Part shown: in pieces, positions 34,867-45,294 of the stretch
Numbering within the stretch: position 1 is the first letter of the stretch
Layout: each line of letters begins with the position of its first letter
From: Phallusia mammillata
Lineage: Eukaryota; Chordata; Ascidiacea; Phlebobranchia; Ascidiidae
NCBI GenBank assembly: GCA_003260075.1
Contig: QLIY01000111.1
Span: 1 to 64,000 of the forward strand
Reading direction: 5' to 3'
DNA: 64,000 nt
Program-made: the position numbers and the translations under genes
Notes under the pieces: model-generated
Databases searched by the model: none
What the model saw: only the letters and a program-made list of their open reading frames with translations
Told to the model about the DNA's origin: nothing

Positions 34867-36594
34867 TTATGTTGTATCCGTTTTAACGTTTGATTTAGTT
34901 GTCGAGAAGTGTGTTGTCGTTGCCACAGTCTTTTATTATTATTATTATTACATCTTTTATTGCCTAAATAACTTAATTTTTCTTGCTTAGAACTGAGGAT
35001 GCCATTAAATCGGCGAAATCGATATTATTTATTTACAATACGAAAAACACGGATTGATTTAGGTGTACTGAAAGCTTCAGTTTACTAAGTTATGATTATC
35101 CGCAACTTGAATCATCTGTATTGAGCGCACGTTGGTTCAGGACGATTTCTGTAAAAGCACAGTCTTAAGTGCATATGAGAGTATTTGAACTTAAATGCAT
35201 ATACTTCAAACATGTGTATTAGAGATAGTCTCGGCTGCGTATAAACTGCCTGGTGAAGCTTATACAAAACTTTTCGTGGTAAACACAAACTGCACCACAC
35301 GTGCATTCAATAGCACTTCCAGAACATATTGACACGACTAACACCACAGTGCAGCCCTAAAAGCAATCAACTTGCGAAACGGAGCGTATCTCAATCAACA
35401 CGTGTGCCTCGAGAAAGATCACAAAAGCTTACGCACTGTAGGCAAAAAGGCACAAACGCCGAATGTAAGTTTTGGCAGGATTCATTTGAGATGATAATGT
35501 GTTTTAAAATTAAAACAAACAGACACCAAACTCAACTGTTGGTGGTGTGGTCGCCTTCTGGTCCGGTGAGGAGAAACGCTACTTGACGTTGTCGCGTGGT
35601 GGCGCTGTTAAGTTGCCAGTCAAAATCGTCGGTCACCTGATCTTGCTTCCACCCACAGAAAGACTGCAAGTCGAAGTTGCATTTGATCTCACCACGTTCC
35701 TCATTGTTTTCTGTAATAGAATTTAAATATTGAGGAAAAGTATGTGACATCATGGGTATGATGACGTCACTTACCGTCCTTGTTGCTTTGATGGTCAAAA
35801 CAGTCGCCGTCCACCAGCATGACGTCATCGACTGCGATTTCGCCATGGTAACCGATTTTTGCGGTTATTTTGATTTCTATGTTGTATACGCCAACATCTT
35901 TGATTGGCACACTACAAAAGTTGCAACATTGTCAGTAATTATATTTTTACGCATGCTGAGTTAAATCGTTAAATCAAGCATGTTTCCGAACTGTGCTAGA
36001 GCATAATTGACACTGACCTCTAGGTAAAAACAAAGGGAAATATGGAAAAAAATACAATTTTTAACATTTTTTTCAATTAAATATCAAATGCCTTTAAACT
36101 AAGAAAACTTTCTTATAAGAGTAAGTTTACTTTTTTCTAACACCAACTATATTCACCAAAGAGCAATCACACTGCCTACAAGTTTGCATGGAGCAGATGA
36201 TTCAGTTGTAAAAGCAACGTCTAATTTGACACACTGAAGTATGTTCAAAACCTGAAAGAAAGAAGCAGTTGGTATTTGAGTTACCTTGATGTGTTCCATA
36301 AACTTTCCTCATTTCCATTGAGTGTTAGAATTGGAAAATCAGACGATTTTGGTTGCAGGGTTTCAAAATCCAGACCTGCATATATTGAACTCCCAACAAT
36401 AGGCAAGGCGTTCCTGCAATAAAAAGTGGAGAATATATTAAATGTACAACTTATCTTTACTTTACTGCAACTATTATCAAGAACAGCAACTAAAAACAGT
36501 AATAAATTGTCAACGTTTTTTTGTTAAACCAATAATAGTTTTAAGCTGCAGACAGTGCACACTTTTTTTTTCACGGGGTTCGAACCCAGGACTC

Positions 36595-36651
<57 letters not shown>

Positions 36652-39600
36652 ATCAGTGCAGCTGGTGACGAGAGATCGGCCGTATTTGCTAGTGTAGCAA
36701 TCTAACGCACTCCAGTTTGTTGGGAGTAGTAGGGTAAAAACCCAAGTCTAACCTATAGTCTGCGGCCGATCTCTCGTCACCAGTGATGAGACCTTTTATA
36801 GGTCGAAACAGTGTGCACTGTCTGCAGCTTATTGGCTCTATGCTTTTATAATGATAGTTTTGTCTTAAAGTTGAACTAAAATAATATGTATGCTAAGAGT
36901 TTTGCTTTTACTGGGAAACGGCCTGCTAAAGGAAATATATTTTCATAACGATGCTTGCCTCTTTAAGTATACTTCCAAAGTTCCACTCCTTCCTCTTTGA
37001 GTGATTTTATGTGAAAATCTGAAACACTTTGAAGTTGTGTAGATTTCGAACTGAGGACTGGACATTACAGTCACTTGCATCGGATGAATGTGATTGACAT
37101 GGCGACGAAAATAAATGTAGAAACTACATATCATGAAAAACGATATGAAACAAACATCTGAGTGTGGTAACCCTAATCAACCCAATCGTTTTGGCTGCAA
37201 AATCACGTTGCTTTAGTGCAGGGGTGCACAACCTGCGGCCGAGGAGACGAATTTATGCGGCGCGGACATGTCAACTTAAATGCATCAGTACGGGCGGCCG
37301 TGACATTATAAAACTGTTTTTCTTTGATATTTGCATGGCAAAACTCGTTTAAATAGTTTTTGTGCGGATTGAAAAAGTATTTACAACCCAAAAGCGCTAT
37401 GTGTCAGATATTTTGTAATCCTATTATAAGCAAACCATGCGAAAAAACAAGCATCAGAAGCGTCACAATATAAATGAAGAGGTTATAAACAGTAAAAGCT
37501 GATTGCCAGACTGTTCATTTCAATCTGAGCATCAATGCGGAAATTTATCTGGGCTTTATTGTAATGTATATCTTTGAGATATTTTTGCATTAATGCGTTT
37601 TAGTTTGCCATAATTTTAAACTTTATGAGACAAAAATACACACCCAGTTTGTGCCAAATCGTTTGAAACTTCATTATTAAATTCATTAAAAGTATCTTCT
37701 TTTGTCGGATGAGACCAACGTCTGCGGAAACTGAACGAGTTGCCTGTGACGTCATTCTTCACTGACCAACCGCAAAGCGACCGGTCATCAAAGTCACAAC
37801 CAAACGAAGTGACGTCACATACGCCTGACGTCACTGCAACGTCATCGACCGCAGCGTGACCGTTCTCCGTAAGATTGGATTGAAATTGCAGCCACGAATT
37901 TCTGTTAACAGATGAGCATTGAAAATCCAAAGGCTTAAGCAAAATAAGAAAGTTTCATAATAAGCAACTACAGTAAATTAAAAAAAAAACACAAGAAAAC
38001 TATAATAAATCACAGAGCAAAAAATACAGCAATAATAATGTTGTTCAGGCCCGTGTGTTGATTTCAGTGCCACGATTTTTTAGCATATTCACTTGAACAG
38101 CGACAGTGTCATCTATGTATTTAACAATTTAAAGTTTTTGATTGAATTGAAAAAAACTTTCAACATTAATCCAATGATACAAAATATAGTTAGAAAAGTG
38201 GTTATTGTTAGGGTGCTGTATGTTGAATAACTTACTGAATGTTGGTGTCGTGTACTGTAATCATCTTTGTCATCCAGCGGTTGCCAGTAGAGCCTTTTGC
38301 TGACCACAAAGTGTCACTCGAGAGCAGATGCTTGGAAAGACCGCTCAACTGCAAACTGCAAAACACGAATCCGGCTAATTGTACATCTAAGTTGCCAAAC
38401 TACTTCATATATTTTATCAAGATATGAGTTCACAAATGTCTGGCTTTAAATACACAGTCCCCATGCAATTAAAGGAAAATGAAATTGCGATTAACCATTA
38501 CTAAAAAACTCGGATTGGTCTGACAGACTCTGTGTACTTAAGTTAATTAAGAGAAAACAAAAGCACTGTTTAGGCGCAACTTTGACCTAAAATTAATTTT
38601 GATTGAAGACAAATTTCAAGTTAAATTAAAAATTTAGGTAAGGAGTAAAACGTAGCCTCTTAAACTGCCGTACCTCAGAAATCCTTTAAGATAAAACTTA
38701 AATCTTATGCAGAGAGGTACTTGATTAACTGAAGAGCTTCGAACGGTTGAAATTGTGTTTGTTCTGCTTTCATTAGGTGCAGTGACAAAAATGCAATCTG
38801 CACAAATTTTTTTTAATTTAATCTCCTGCAAAACGTCGCATGAGATATGATGGGTTATACCATGACCAAACTTCTTTCCCCGTTGCCATGGCACTTTGTC
38901 TGCATATTCCTGAATCCAACCGCACAAATCCGAGTCAAAAGAGCAGTTTATGATTTGTTCTGCAAAACAGACAAGCCCTATATTTTTGTGCTTTGTAGAG
39001 TATAACAGAAACTAAAAATAATTTGCCGTTTTCAGTGCATTTAAAATGTTCAGGATCACTTCGATCGCTTGGTGCACCTTAATTTCACTTTAATATCGCT
39101 CGGTGCATGTTTATATCGCTCAAAGCAACTTTATATTGCTTGTTACACCTTTACCTAGCAATTAAAGGCGCGCCATGTGACTGAAATGTGTACTAAGTGA
39201 TATAAAAGTGCACCAAGTGATACAAAAGTGCACCAAGCAATTTTAAGATGCACCAAGGGGTGATAATAATGCATCCAGTAAATTTTTGATGCACTCCGCT
39301 GTATTTAATGTTATTGGTAATTACCTGGACACTGCTGTGACGTCATGGTAACGTCATCAATTGACAAACTGCCGCTTCCTAACGAACCCGACCTCGCGAC
39401 GAAAGCAATTCCCTGCTGTCCTGGATTAAGATCGATCGTAGCATGACGCCACCTAATGGAAGATGTTACGAAGCGCGAACGAGATGAAAAGCGTCCTATT
39501 GTGAAAAGATTTATTCTTCCGTATGGTTACTGCTGCTATTTTAAACCCATTTAAAATAGCATTTACCTCCATATGCTGCCTGCTGCACGATCACATCCAT

Positions 39601-41618
39601 TGTTATTGTTGAAGGGATTGTGACGTCATAAAGATAATACCAGAATACGAGGCATTGTTTACTTTGAAGGTGCAGTAGTGGACTGTGGATGTCAAATAGT
39701 ATTTGCAGTTTGTACAGGAGTCAGATATAAACAGATTAAGTTTCATGTAAAAGCTGTTTTATTTCATTAACATTCGATGTAACTGTTGTTACATGCATAA
39801 CAGTTGAGACGGTCGATACTGAAACGCTAAATCGAGGGACGGCCAAGGGTGGGAATGTGTACACACGTACCGTAAGCAAGTCATCGCGGGAAACATTTAC
39901 ATATTTTGATCGCTAAAGCGGGAAACTTTTTACTGCTGGTGGAGAAAATGGCCGAAAACCGGTAAAAGTTCTCATGGTTAGTGCTACTTGGTTGGAGTGA
40001 TGTTTTGTAATACCTCAAGCAAAGGCGTTATTCCGAAGCGGCCTGCCACCAAGCATTCCCATTTTGTATTGCTTTAGGTTTAAATGTTATATTGTTGTAA
40101 AACCACACCCACTCTAAATGCCCAAACGTTACCCAATCTACACTCTAAAAAAATGAGCGAAATTTGAGCGAAAAATTCTGCGAGTGAAACAAAAGCTCAC
40201 TTTAAACGAGCGAACAACTTCACTCACTGATTTGAGTGAATAAAAGACTAAATTTGCAGGGTTTTTGGTCTTTATTTCACTCATTGGTTTGAGCTATTGA
40301 AAGAAGCAGGTGCTGTGTGTTTGGTTCTTGTTTTGCTCACCTTTCAAGCAAAATACACATTAAAAACATCACAATATGTTCACTGGTTTATTTTTCTGGG
40401 CACAAATGAACACACCAACACAGTTGTTACATCACAGCACTAAGAGAATGGAAACTGGTCTGGATCATATATTCGTCCAACGGCGACCAACAATGGCTGA
40501 CTGAGTTTGACTTTTGACTTGTTCAGGGCATATTCAGCAATGTTGTTGCCGGCCTGTAAAAACACCAGAGCTAGTGTGGATGTTTTATACTGTACATTTA
40601 TATTTTAACCAAAGCAAATGATAATCCAGAAAATATCAGGGTTTGGGAACTTACTGAAAAATAAACTTTGAACAAGATTTGGTTTTGCTAAAAAAACAAT
40701 TAGGCCTATACTTGCATCACGGGCTAATCTTTACCACTTAGTCTTTGCAAGATAATCCACATTTGAAAGGACAATTAGAACTGTCAATGTTCATTAACTT
40801 TATTGTTTTTTTTATGAATATTGTACATTTATGCAAGAAAGTTTTGAATGAAAACAAGACCACAAAATAAATCCTAAAAACATACACAATATATAAGTAC
40901 AAGATAATAAAATGACTTACTTCTCATTTTCTCCTCAATACTATCGTCAATTAACTGTTGATCCTTTAGAAACAGAAGCGGCTCTTCAATGCCAAACTGT
41001 GAAATATCTGCTTTGGACACTTTGCATGCAACGCAGCCAACGCTAGCCGATGGTAATATCTAAGCCCAACTTGGCCTCGTTTGGTAATTCGCGCCATCCA
41101 AACCCTATCCCGCAGTTTTGCGCAATAGATGTGACTGTGACGTAATTCAATTTCGTTGTCGACTGCGGAACGCGCAATTTCGAAAAGAGAGAAAGGTTCT
41201 CTCGTTTCGCCGCGAAAAAAGGTTTGAGCGAAAATTTCACTTCTTTCCAGACGAAAGACTGGAATTTCGCTCGCCGCCTCCCGCCGGGGAGAAGAAATGA
41301 GCGAAGTTTTTTTTAGAGTGTAAATGAACCTTTATCATTTTTTTTGTGATTGAGTGTTTTAGTGTCGCTCGAGACAGACCGATTTAGATAAAAACGCATG
41401 TACAGAATATGATGTAACTATTTTACCTAATTAAGTAAACAACGGTCGATCTTGGTGTTGGTAGAAACTGAACATGTAAGTAGGAGTTTTCTGTTGCTTG
41501 TCGCATTGCATTGTTTTGACGGCCTTGTATTTTCCAGCCTTGCAAAGGGCTATTAGTGTAGGTTTTCCAACCACAGGTATCTTTGTCAAAACTGCAATGA
41601 AATCCACTGCGAGAAGAC
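32134..41618 (-). CDS. Secreted/surface protein with four MAM domains and C-terminal vWA
   Basis: Minus-strand exons: 41618-41427, 39682-39567, 39495-39325, 38959-38674, 38355-38236, 37901-37644, 36413-36285, 35911-35775, 35710-35537, 34658-34486, 34212-33990, 33202-33021, 32595-32382, 32324-32194 and 32154-32134. All phases join, giving 841 residues to the stop. Four MAM domains each show the C-F-D-x-D-x-C-G-W start (HCSFDKDTCGW, NCSFDSDLCGW, GCDFDDRSLCGW, KCNFDLQSFCGW) and the A-x-DD end (LSIDDVTM, AAVDDVAV, IAVDDVML, IAIDDIMF). A vWA with MIDAS VDASTSR and a VFVLGVG strand follows; the last exon adds six residues (MGLTYT). No TM segment is visible. MAM and vWA are extracellular adhesion modules, so a matrix or secreted role is likely. 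The true 5' end is upstream. Confidence 0.85.
34743..35093 (+). mobile_element. TIR element with a 90-base C gap
   Basis: About 33-base inverted repeats: ATAACTTAGTAAACTGAAGC onward at 34743 and its complement ending at 35093. The element sits in the MAM/vWA intron 34659-35536. Immediately inside the left arm is the C run 34776-34865; a (TTA)n stretch lies near 34929-34949. No transposase frame. A TA target duplication is possible but cannot be told from the TIR itself. Confidence 0.7.
34776..34865. other. 90-base C run, probable gap filler
   Basis: Ninety C without interruption inside a TIR element; read as a gap of estimated size. Its right flank does not repeat the left flank. Confidence 0.7.
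36543..36853. mobile_element. Foldback/tRNA-like repeat with 56-base C gap
   Basis: Arms AAGCTGCAGACAGTGCACAC (left) and GTGTGCACTGTCTGCAGCTT (right, inverted); a second nested pair, GACGAGAGATCGGCCG and CGGCCGATCTCTCGTC, lies inside. ATAGTTTT occurs at 36535-36542 and 36854-36861, a possible 8-base target duplication. GGTTCGAACCC at 36577-36587, palindromic, resembles a pol III B box. C at 36596-36651 is probably gap filler. Related sequence lies at 22484-23340 and 50484-50587. Confidence 0.55.
36862..37643 (-). other. MAM/vWA intron with an hAT-end-like motif
   Basis: Mostly plain AT-rich intron. CAGGGGTGCACAACCTGCGG at 37219-37238 resembles the end of hAT elements, but I could not find the matching right end. 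Confidence 0.4.
39056..39300. repeat. Inverted minisatellite, ~20-base units
   Basis: The left half holds about four units of the form ATATCGCTYGGTGCAYCTTT; the right half holds about four units of the reverse complement (AAAAGTGCACCAAGTGATAC). A unique GC-richer centre (GGCGCGCC at about 39168-39175) separates them. The whole can fold into a long imperfect hairpin. It sits in the 365-base intron between the end of MAM1 and the start of MAM2. Confidence 0.7.
40141..41320 (+). mobile_element. Tc1/mariner-type non-autonomous element with TA target site
   Basis: Ends CACTCTAAAAAAA-TGAGCGAAA and TGAGCGAA-TTTTTTTTAGAGTG are inverted to each other, with TA directly outside both (40139-40140, 41321-41322). 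Length 1180 bases; no transposase recognised. TA duplication and A/T-rich TIRs point to Tc1/mariner. It lies in the intron between the two exons that together make MAM1. Confidence 0.75.
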
Positions 41619-41989
41619 CTAGTGAAAAAGAAAAACACTTCAATTCAACACTGGGAAACGCGTATTTGGATTTTTTATTCATGCGACTTTTAATCACTCA
41701 CCGTTGCAAGCTATCAAGGTTTATTGGTACTTTGTGTTGTTTTTGTTGTTGCATCTAAAATGAAAACATAAACATACAAGGGTTTGGAAACATAAGTCGC
41801 TTGTCAACGATTGTCGACTTTACGTAATTTAAAAAATGAGGTATGTTGCTAAGCTACTAGACTTGAAAATGTAAGAAATGCAGGTGAAAATGCGTTTTTC
41901 TTGTAAACTGGCAGCCACTTTAGTTGCCAGTTTATTAATATTTGATATGTTTTTTAATGATAGTTGTGTATCCGTGTTTTTGCACTTAC

Positions 41990-42191
41990 CTCGAGAAAAT
42001 CTTCATGCCAAAACCTGCTCATGGATGCGCATGCGTCGATTTTATTCGGCACAATCTGCCAGTCATCGCAACACTTGTGCGTTGACCTGTGGTAAAGTCG
42101 GTTCGCGCAGCAACCTAGTTCGCGGGGAAAGAAGGGAACAAAGACACAGCAACCGCGACTTGATTCTTGCACGTTGACTTTGAAATGACCT
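41990..42191 (-). CDS. Candidate Cys-rich exon upstream of MAM1
   Basis: Open from a TAGGCAG acceptor to a CTCGAG|GTAAGT donor. The encoded 67 residues contain paired cysteines: SRGCCVFVPFF, LGCCANRLYH, THKCCDDW and KIDACAS. The spacing (CC-x(10-12)-CC-x(12)-CC) recalls galaxin-like di-cysteine repeats. It may belong to the MAM/vWA gene, but incoming phase 2 and outgoing phase 0 do not fit the next exon at 41618 (phase 2), so at least one small exon would be missing. Confidence 0.45.
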
Positions 42192-42848
42192 CTGCCTAAA
42201 AATAAGTTTCAAATGGTTGTTAAAAGACACAGAGAGTGCAAAGCAATAAACTTGATTTTCTGTACAGTTTTGCATTCTTGCACAGAAGACCCTTAAACGA
42301 TAACACTGCAGCGCTTTTGGGGTGACGAATCGGATTAAAGGTTTGATGTAAAGTTTGCTTTTTGTAGGCTTTCTTTTAGAAAAAGGCTTCTGCTTTTAGA
42401 AAAAGTGTGATTGGTGTCTGTTCGACGAGCCTAGAGCATTTAAAACTTGAACCCGCGTGTTTTAGGTTATTTTTACATAGCTACCCTGTGTGAAAGTTTA
42501 TGAAGCGGGTAAACGTACATAAATGATATAATAGAGTGATATTCAAAGGCCTTTTTCCTTTCTGGGCACTTGCAAGAAATTTGACACCTTGGTAAACAGT
42601 CCACACAACCCTATGAGGTGCTTCGAGTTGCAAGATTGCTTTAGGCGTGCATTCCAGTTTAATAGGTCATTCGTCACAGCTGTGAACGCTGCTAGCTTTT
42701 GCGAGTTTCCGTTTATGCTCAGGCTAGGACGCTAAACGAAATGACGAAATAACGAAAGCTTGCATAACTAGATCGGCCATTTTTACAGTTGTGACAATCT
42801 GGTGAGGTAATAGTAGTACAAAACTTTTTTCGCGGGCGTATTGCTTAC

Positions 42849-43025
42849 TAATTCAGGTTCAATTTGTTGTGTTGAAGAACTACCACTTGTATTCAATCCA
42901 CCAGACAGCTCATATTTGTTAAATGCACCAATCAACGTATTTGTTTGTCCATGTCTATTGGTATTTTGCATTAGTATTACTGTACTAATGATGAAAACGC
43001 AAGTAAGTTTGCCAATTGTTTGCAT
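42849..43025 (-). CDS. Candidate signal-peptide exon for the MAM/vWA gene
   Basis: ATG at 43025 opens MQTIGKLTCVFIISTVILMQ, a typical signal sequence (basic start, hydrophobic core), followed by a Ser/Gly/Asn-rich linker to a strong donor TTA|GTAAGC. No in-frame link to the MAM exons can be shown. The frame at 44713-44860 is a rival first exon. Confidence 0.4.
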
Positions 43026-44712
43026 TTTTCAACTGTTTTAGTGTTTACGACCTGTGCGTGATTATTCGTGCATGAAGTCACGGGTTACATGAGTCACGGT
43101 TGACCAACTGTAAAAAGGCAACACGAAACCGTTAATAAGCAGTAGGGTGTGACGAAATTGTGAGTCAGTGACTGTGAATATAAAATAACTAATGTCACAC
43201 CTGTTACAGTGTTACAGTAAAGATGACAAAACTTGTTCCTTTTTGCTTTAAAATATTTTGAACTTCGGTGGTTGGTTTCGTCCGTATTTTATTTCGCATG
43301 GCTTCTTTTACTATCTCATGAGGTTAGATCGTTTTACGTGACTATAAGACAAATAAAACTGAATGCATGTATAAGTTTGTTTTTTGCATTCATTGATAAT
43401 TGTAGAAATATTTGTTTCACTGAGCTAAGGTGACATTGTTATCGGGTCTAGTTTGTACAAACTGATTAATCTTTAAGGTTAAGTTTAGATTGTCAAGTGT
43501 AAAACAAAGAGTGCAAGAACACGAATAGCATTAATTTAAGCTCATGTATTTGGTGAATTTGGTAAAGGTTACCTAAAATAGTCTTTCCATGTCCCTGTTT
43601 CAGTTCAAATCACGCAAAAGGCAAACTGTTGGTAATTTGCATCTTTCAGTTTGCGACAGATGGGCCAGCTAATTGTAGCATCAGATTTTACGTCATGCAG
43701 TCAATATTGACTGATAGAGAATTCCATTCACGACGCACCTAAATCGCGGCAGTTAATTTTAACACAGGGTGCAACATCCGCCATTTTCATTGTCGTCAGT
43801 CAAGCGTGACCAACCCTTGTACGGCTGAACGCGTGAGCTATTGACAATAATTTTGGAGTATTGTGTTACATGTACGAACACAGTGTGCGAATAAAAGCAA
43901 TTTCGGCCTTGTAAGTCGTGGTAAGCATCACTGTAAGCATTAGTTTACCTTTCAACCGATTATACGGCTGCTATAGAACAGTTAGTTTAGTTTTCAATGG
44001 TTTAGCGCGAAAGGCTACCAGTTATGCATTTTATAGGAAGCGGAAGGAATAAATCAAAATGCGACAAGGGTTGTAGCAAGTTAAACTTCACGGCGAATAG
44101 CCATTGCTCACGTTATGAGGCGCATATAGTGGCAATTAGGCCATTACTTGTAAAGTTGTTAAACAACCCGCGTGACGAAATAAGAAGTGAATGGATTTAG
44201 TCGTTTTGTTGCATAAATATACATCTAGCCATGTCAATACCGAACAATATAGTGCCAAAACGTCTTTAGATTGTCAGTCTTCATAAAGTTTATTGCCGTT
44301 TTTAGTCAAAGCAGGCTTTCGTAGATCGTGACCAAAGTTATATAACGCGTGTGTTTAAGTTTAGTAACCGACGTAAATGGCGACGATTAAAAAATAGACA
44401 AACTTTATCAATCGTCCAAACTGTAAGATTAAGTGTTTATTTTGGGAGACACGAATTTAACTACTTTCCTATTAAGACAGTATCATGTCGAAGAAAAAAT
44501 TTGAGATTCTAAACAGAAAAGTGTTTAAAATTATATCCGGTTTAGAATATATTCAAATAAGTTCTTTCTTAGTTTTTAATTCTAAATCTACAACGGAGAA
44601 TCAGAAGTAAAAAAGCAGGTTGAAACGCAATGATTTGACAATAGCGAACTGCGTAACTGGAGTAATTACAGAAGAAATAACTTTGCCTTGAACCTTTGCA
44701 TAAACCACTCAC
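43026..44712. other. No gene assigned
   Basis: AT-rich stretch between two candidate first exons. No domain, repeat family or assembly joint was recognised. Confidence 0.4.
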
Positions 44713-44860
44713 CTTTGAAGATTAAACAGGGACGAAACTTGCCATTGTCGACTGCTGGTTGCTTGTGATACACTGCGGTACAAACAGTCACAAACCTTGT
44801 AACCATAATCAAATAAACGATTGCTTGCAGCATCTTATAGCAGTTTAAAACTGCTACCAA
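44713..44860 (-). CDS. Candidate signal-peptide exon (alternative)
   Basis: From ATG 44860 (or 44833, MLQAIVYLIMV) a hydrophobic segment ending TVCTA is followed by a hydrophilic stretch and a donor AAAG|GTGAGT (phase 1). It reads like a secreted-protein first exon on the same strand as the MAM/vWA gene, but it may belong to another transcript. Confidence 0.35.
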
Positions 44861-45064
44861 CGATAAGATTATATTTTGAGACTGTAACTTTTTTTTACTT
44901 TATACGAGGTTAGGAACACAATTTACTGCACAAATGCACATCAATCTATCCTTTTGCGTTTCTTTCAAAAAGTGCCGAAGACATTTCGTTCTGAAGCATC
45001 GAATAACTACAACTTGCACGTGGTGTGTCGCTTTTAGATGGCGTGTTTACTGTGCGGCAGTTTG

Positions 45065-45294
45065 TTACGGTAGGGTTTTGTGTATACTGGAAGCAACGTT
45101 TGTACACAGGTTTTCGCAAACAAGTTCAAAGCACGTTATAATGTATGGAAACATAACTTTAAGAATTTTAACCTAGAGGGGGGGGGGGTGTTTTGTGTAT
45201 ACTGAAAGCAACGTTTGTACACAGGTTTTCGCAAACAAGTTCAACGCACGTTATAATGTATGGAAACATAACTTTAAGAATTTTAACCTAGAGA
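45065..45294 (+). repeat. Tandem direct repeat with G-run joint
   Basis: GTTTTGTGTATACTG-AAGCAACG to TTTTAACCTAGAG occurs on both sides of 11 G (45178-45188). The second copy shows one natural G there, so ten are extra. From here rightward all filler runs are G again. Confidence 0.75.

Noticed and set aside
36150..36260. A MAM/vWA exon reading VLNILQCVKLDVAFTTE
   Set aside because: It has splice-like borders, but the incoming phase would force a stop, while 36413-36285 joins 35911-35775 perfectly without it.
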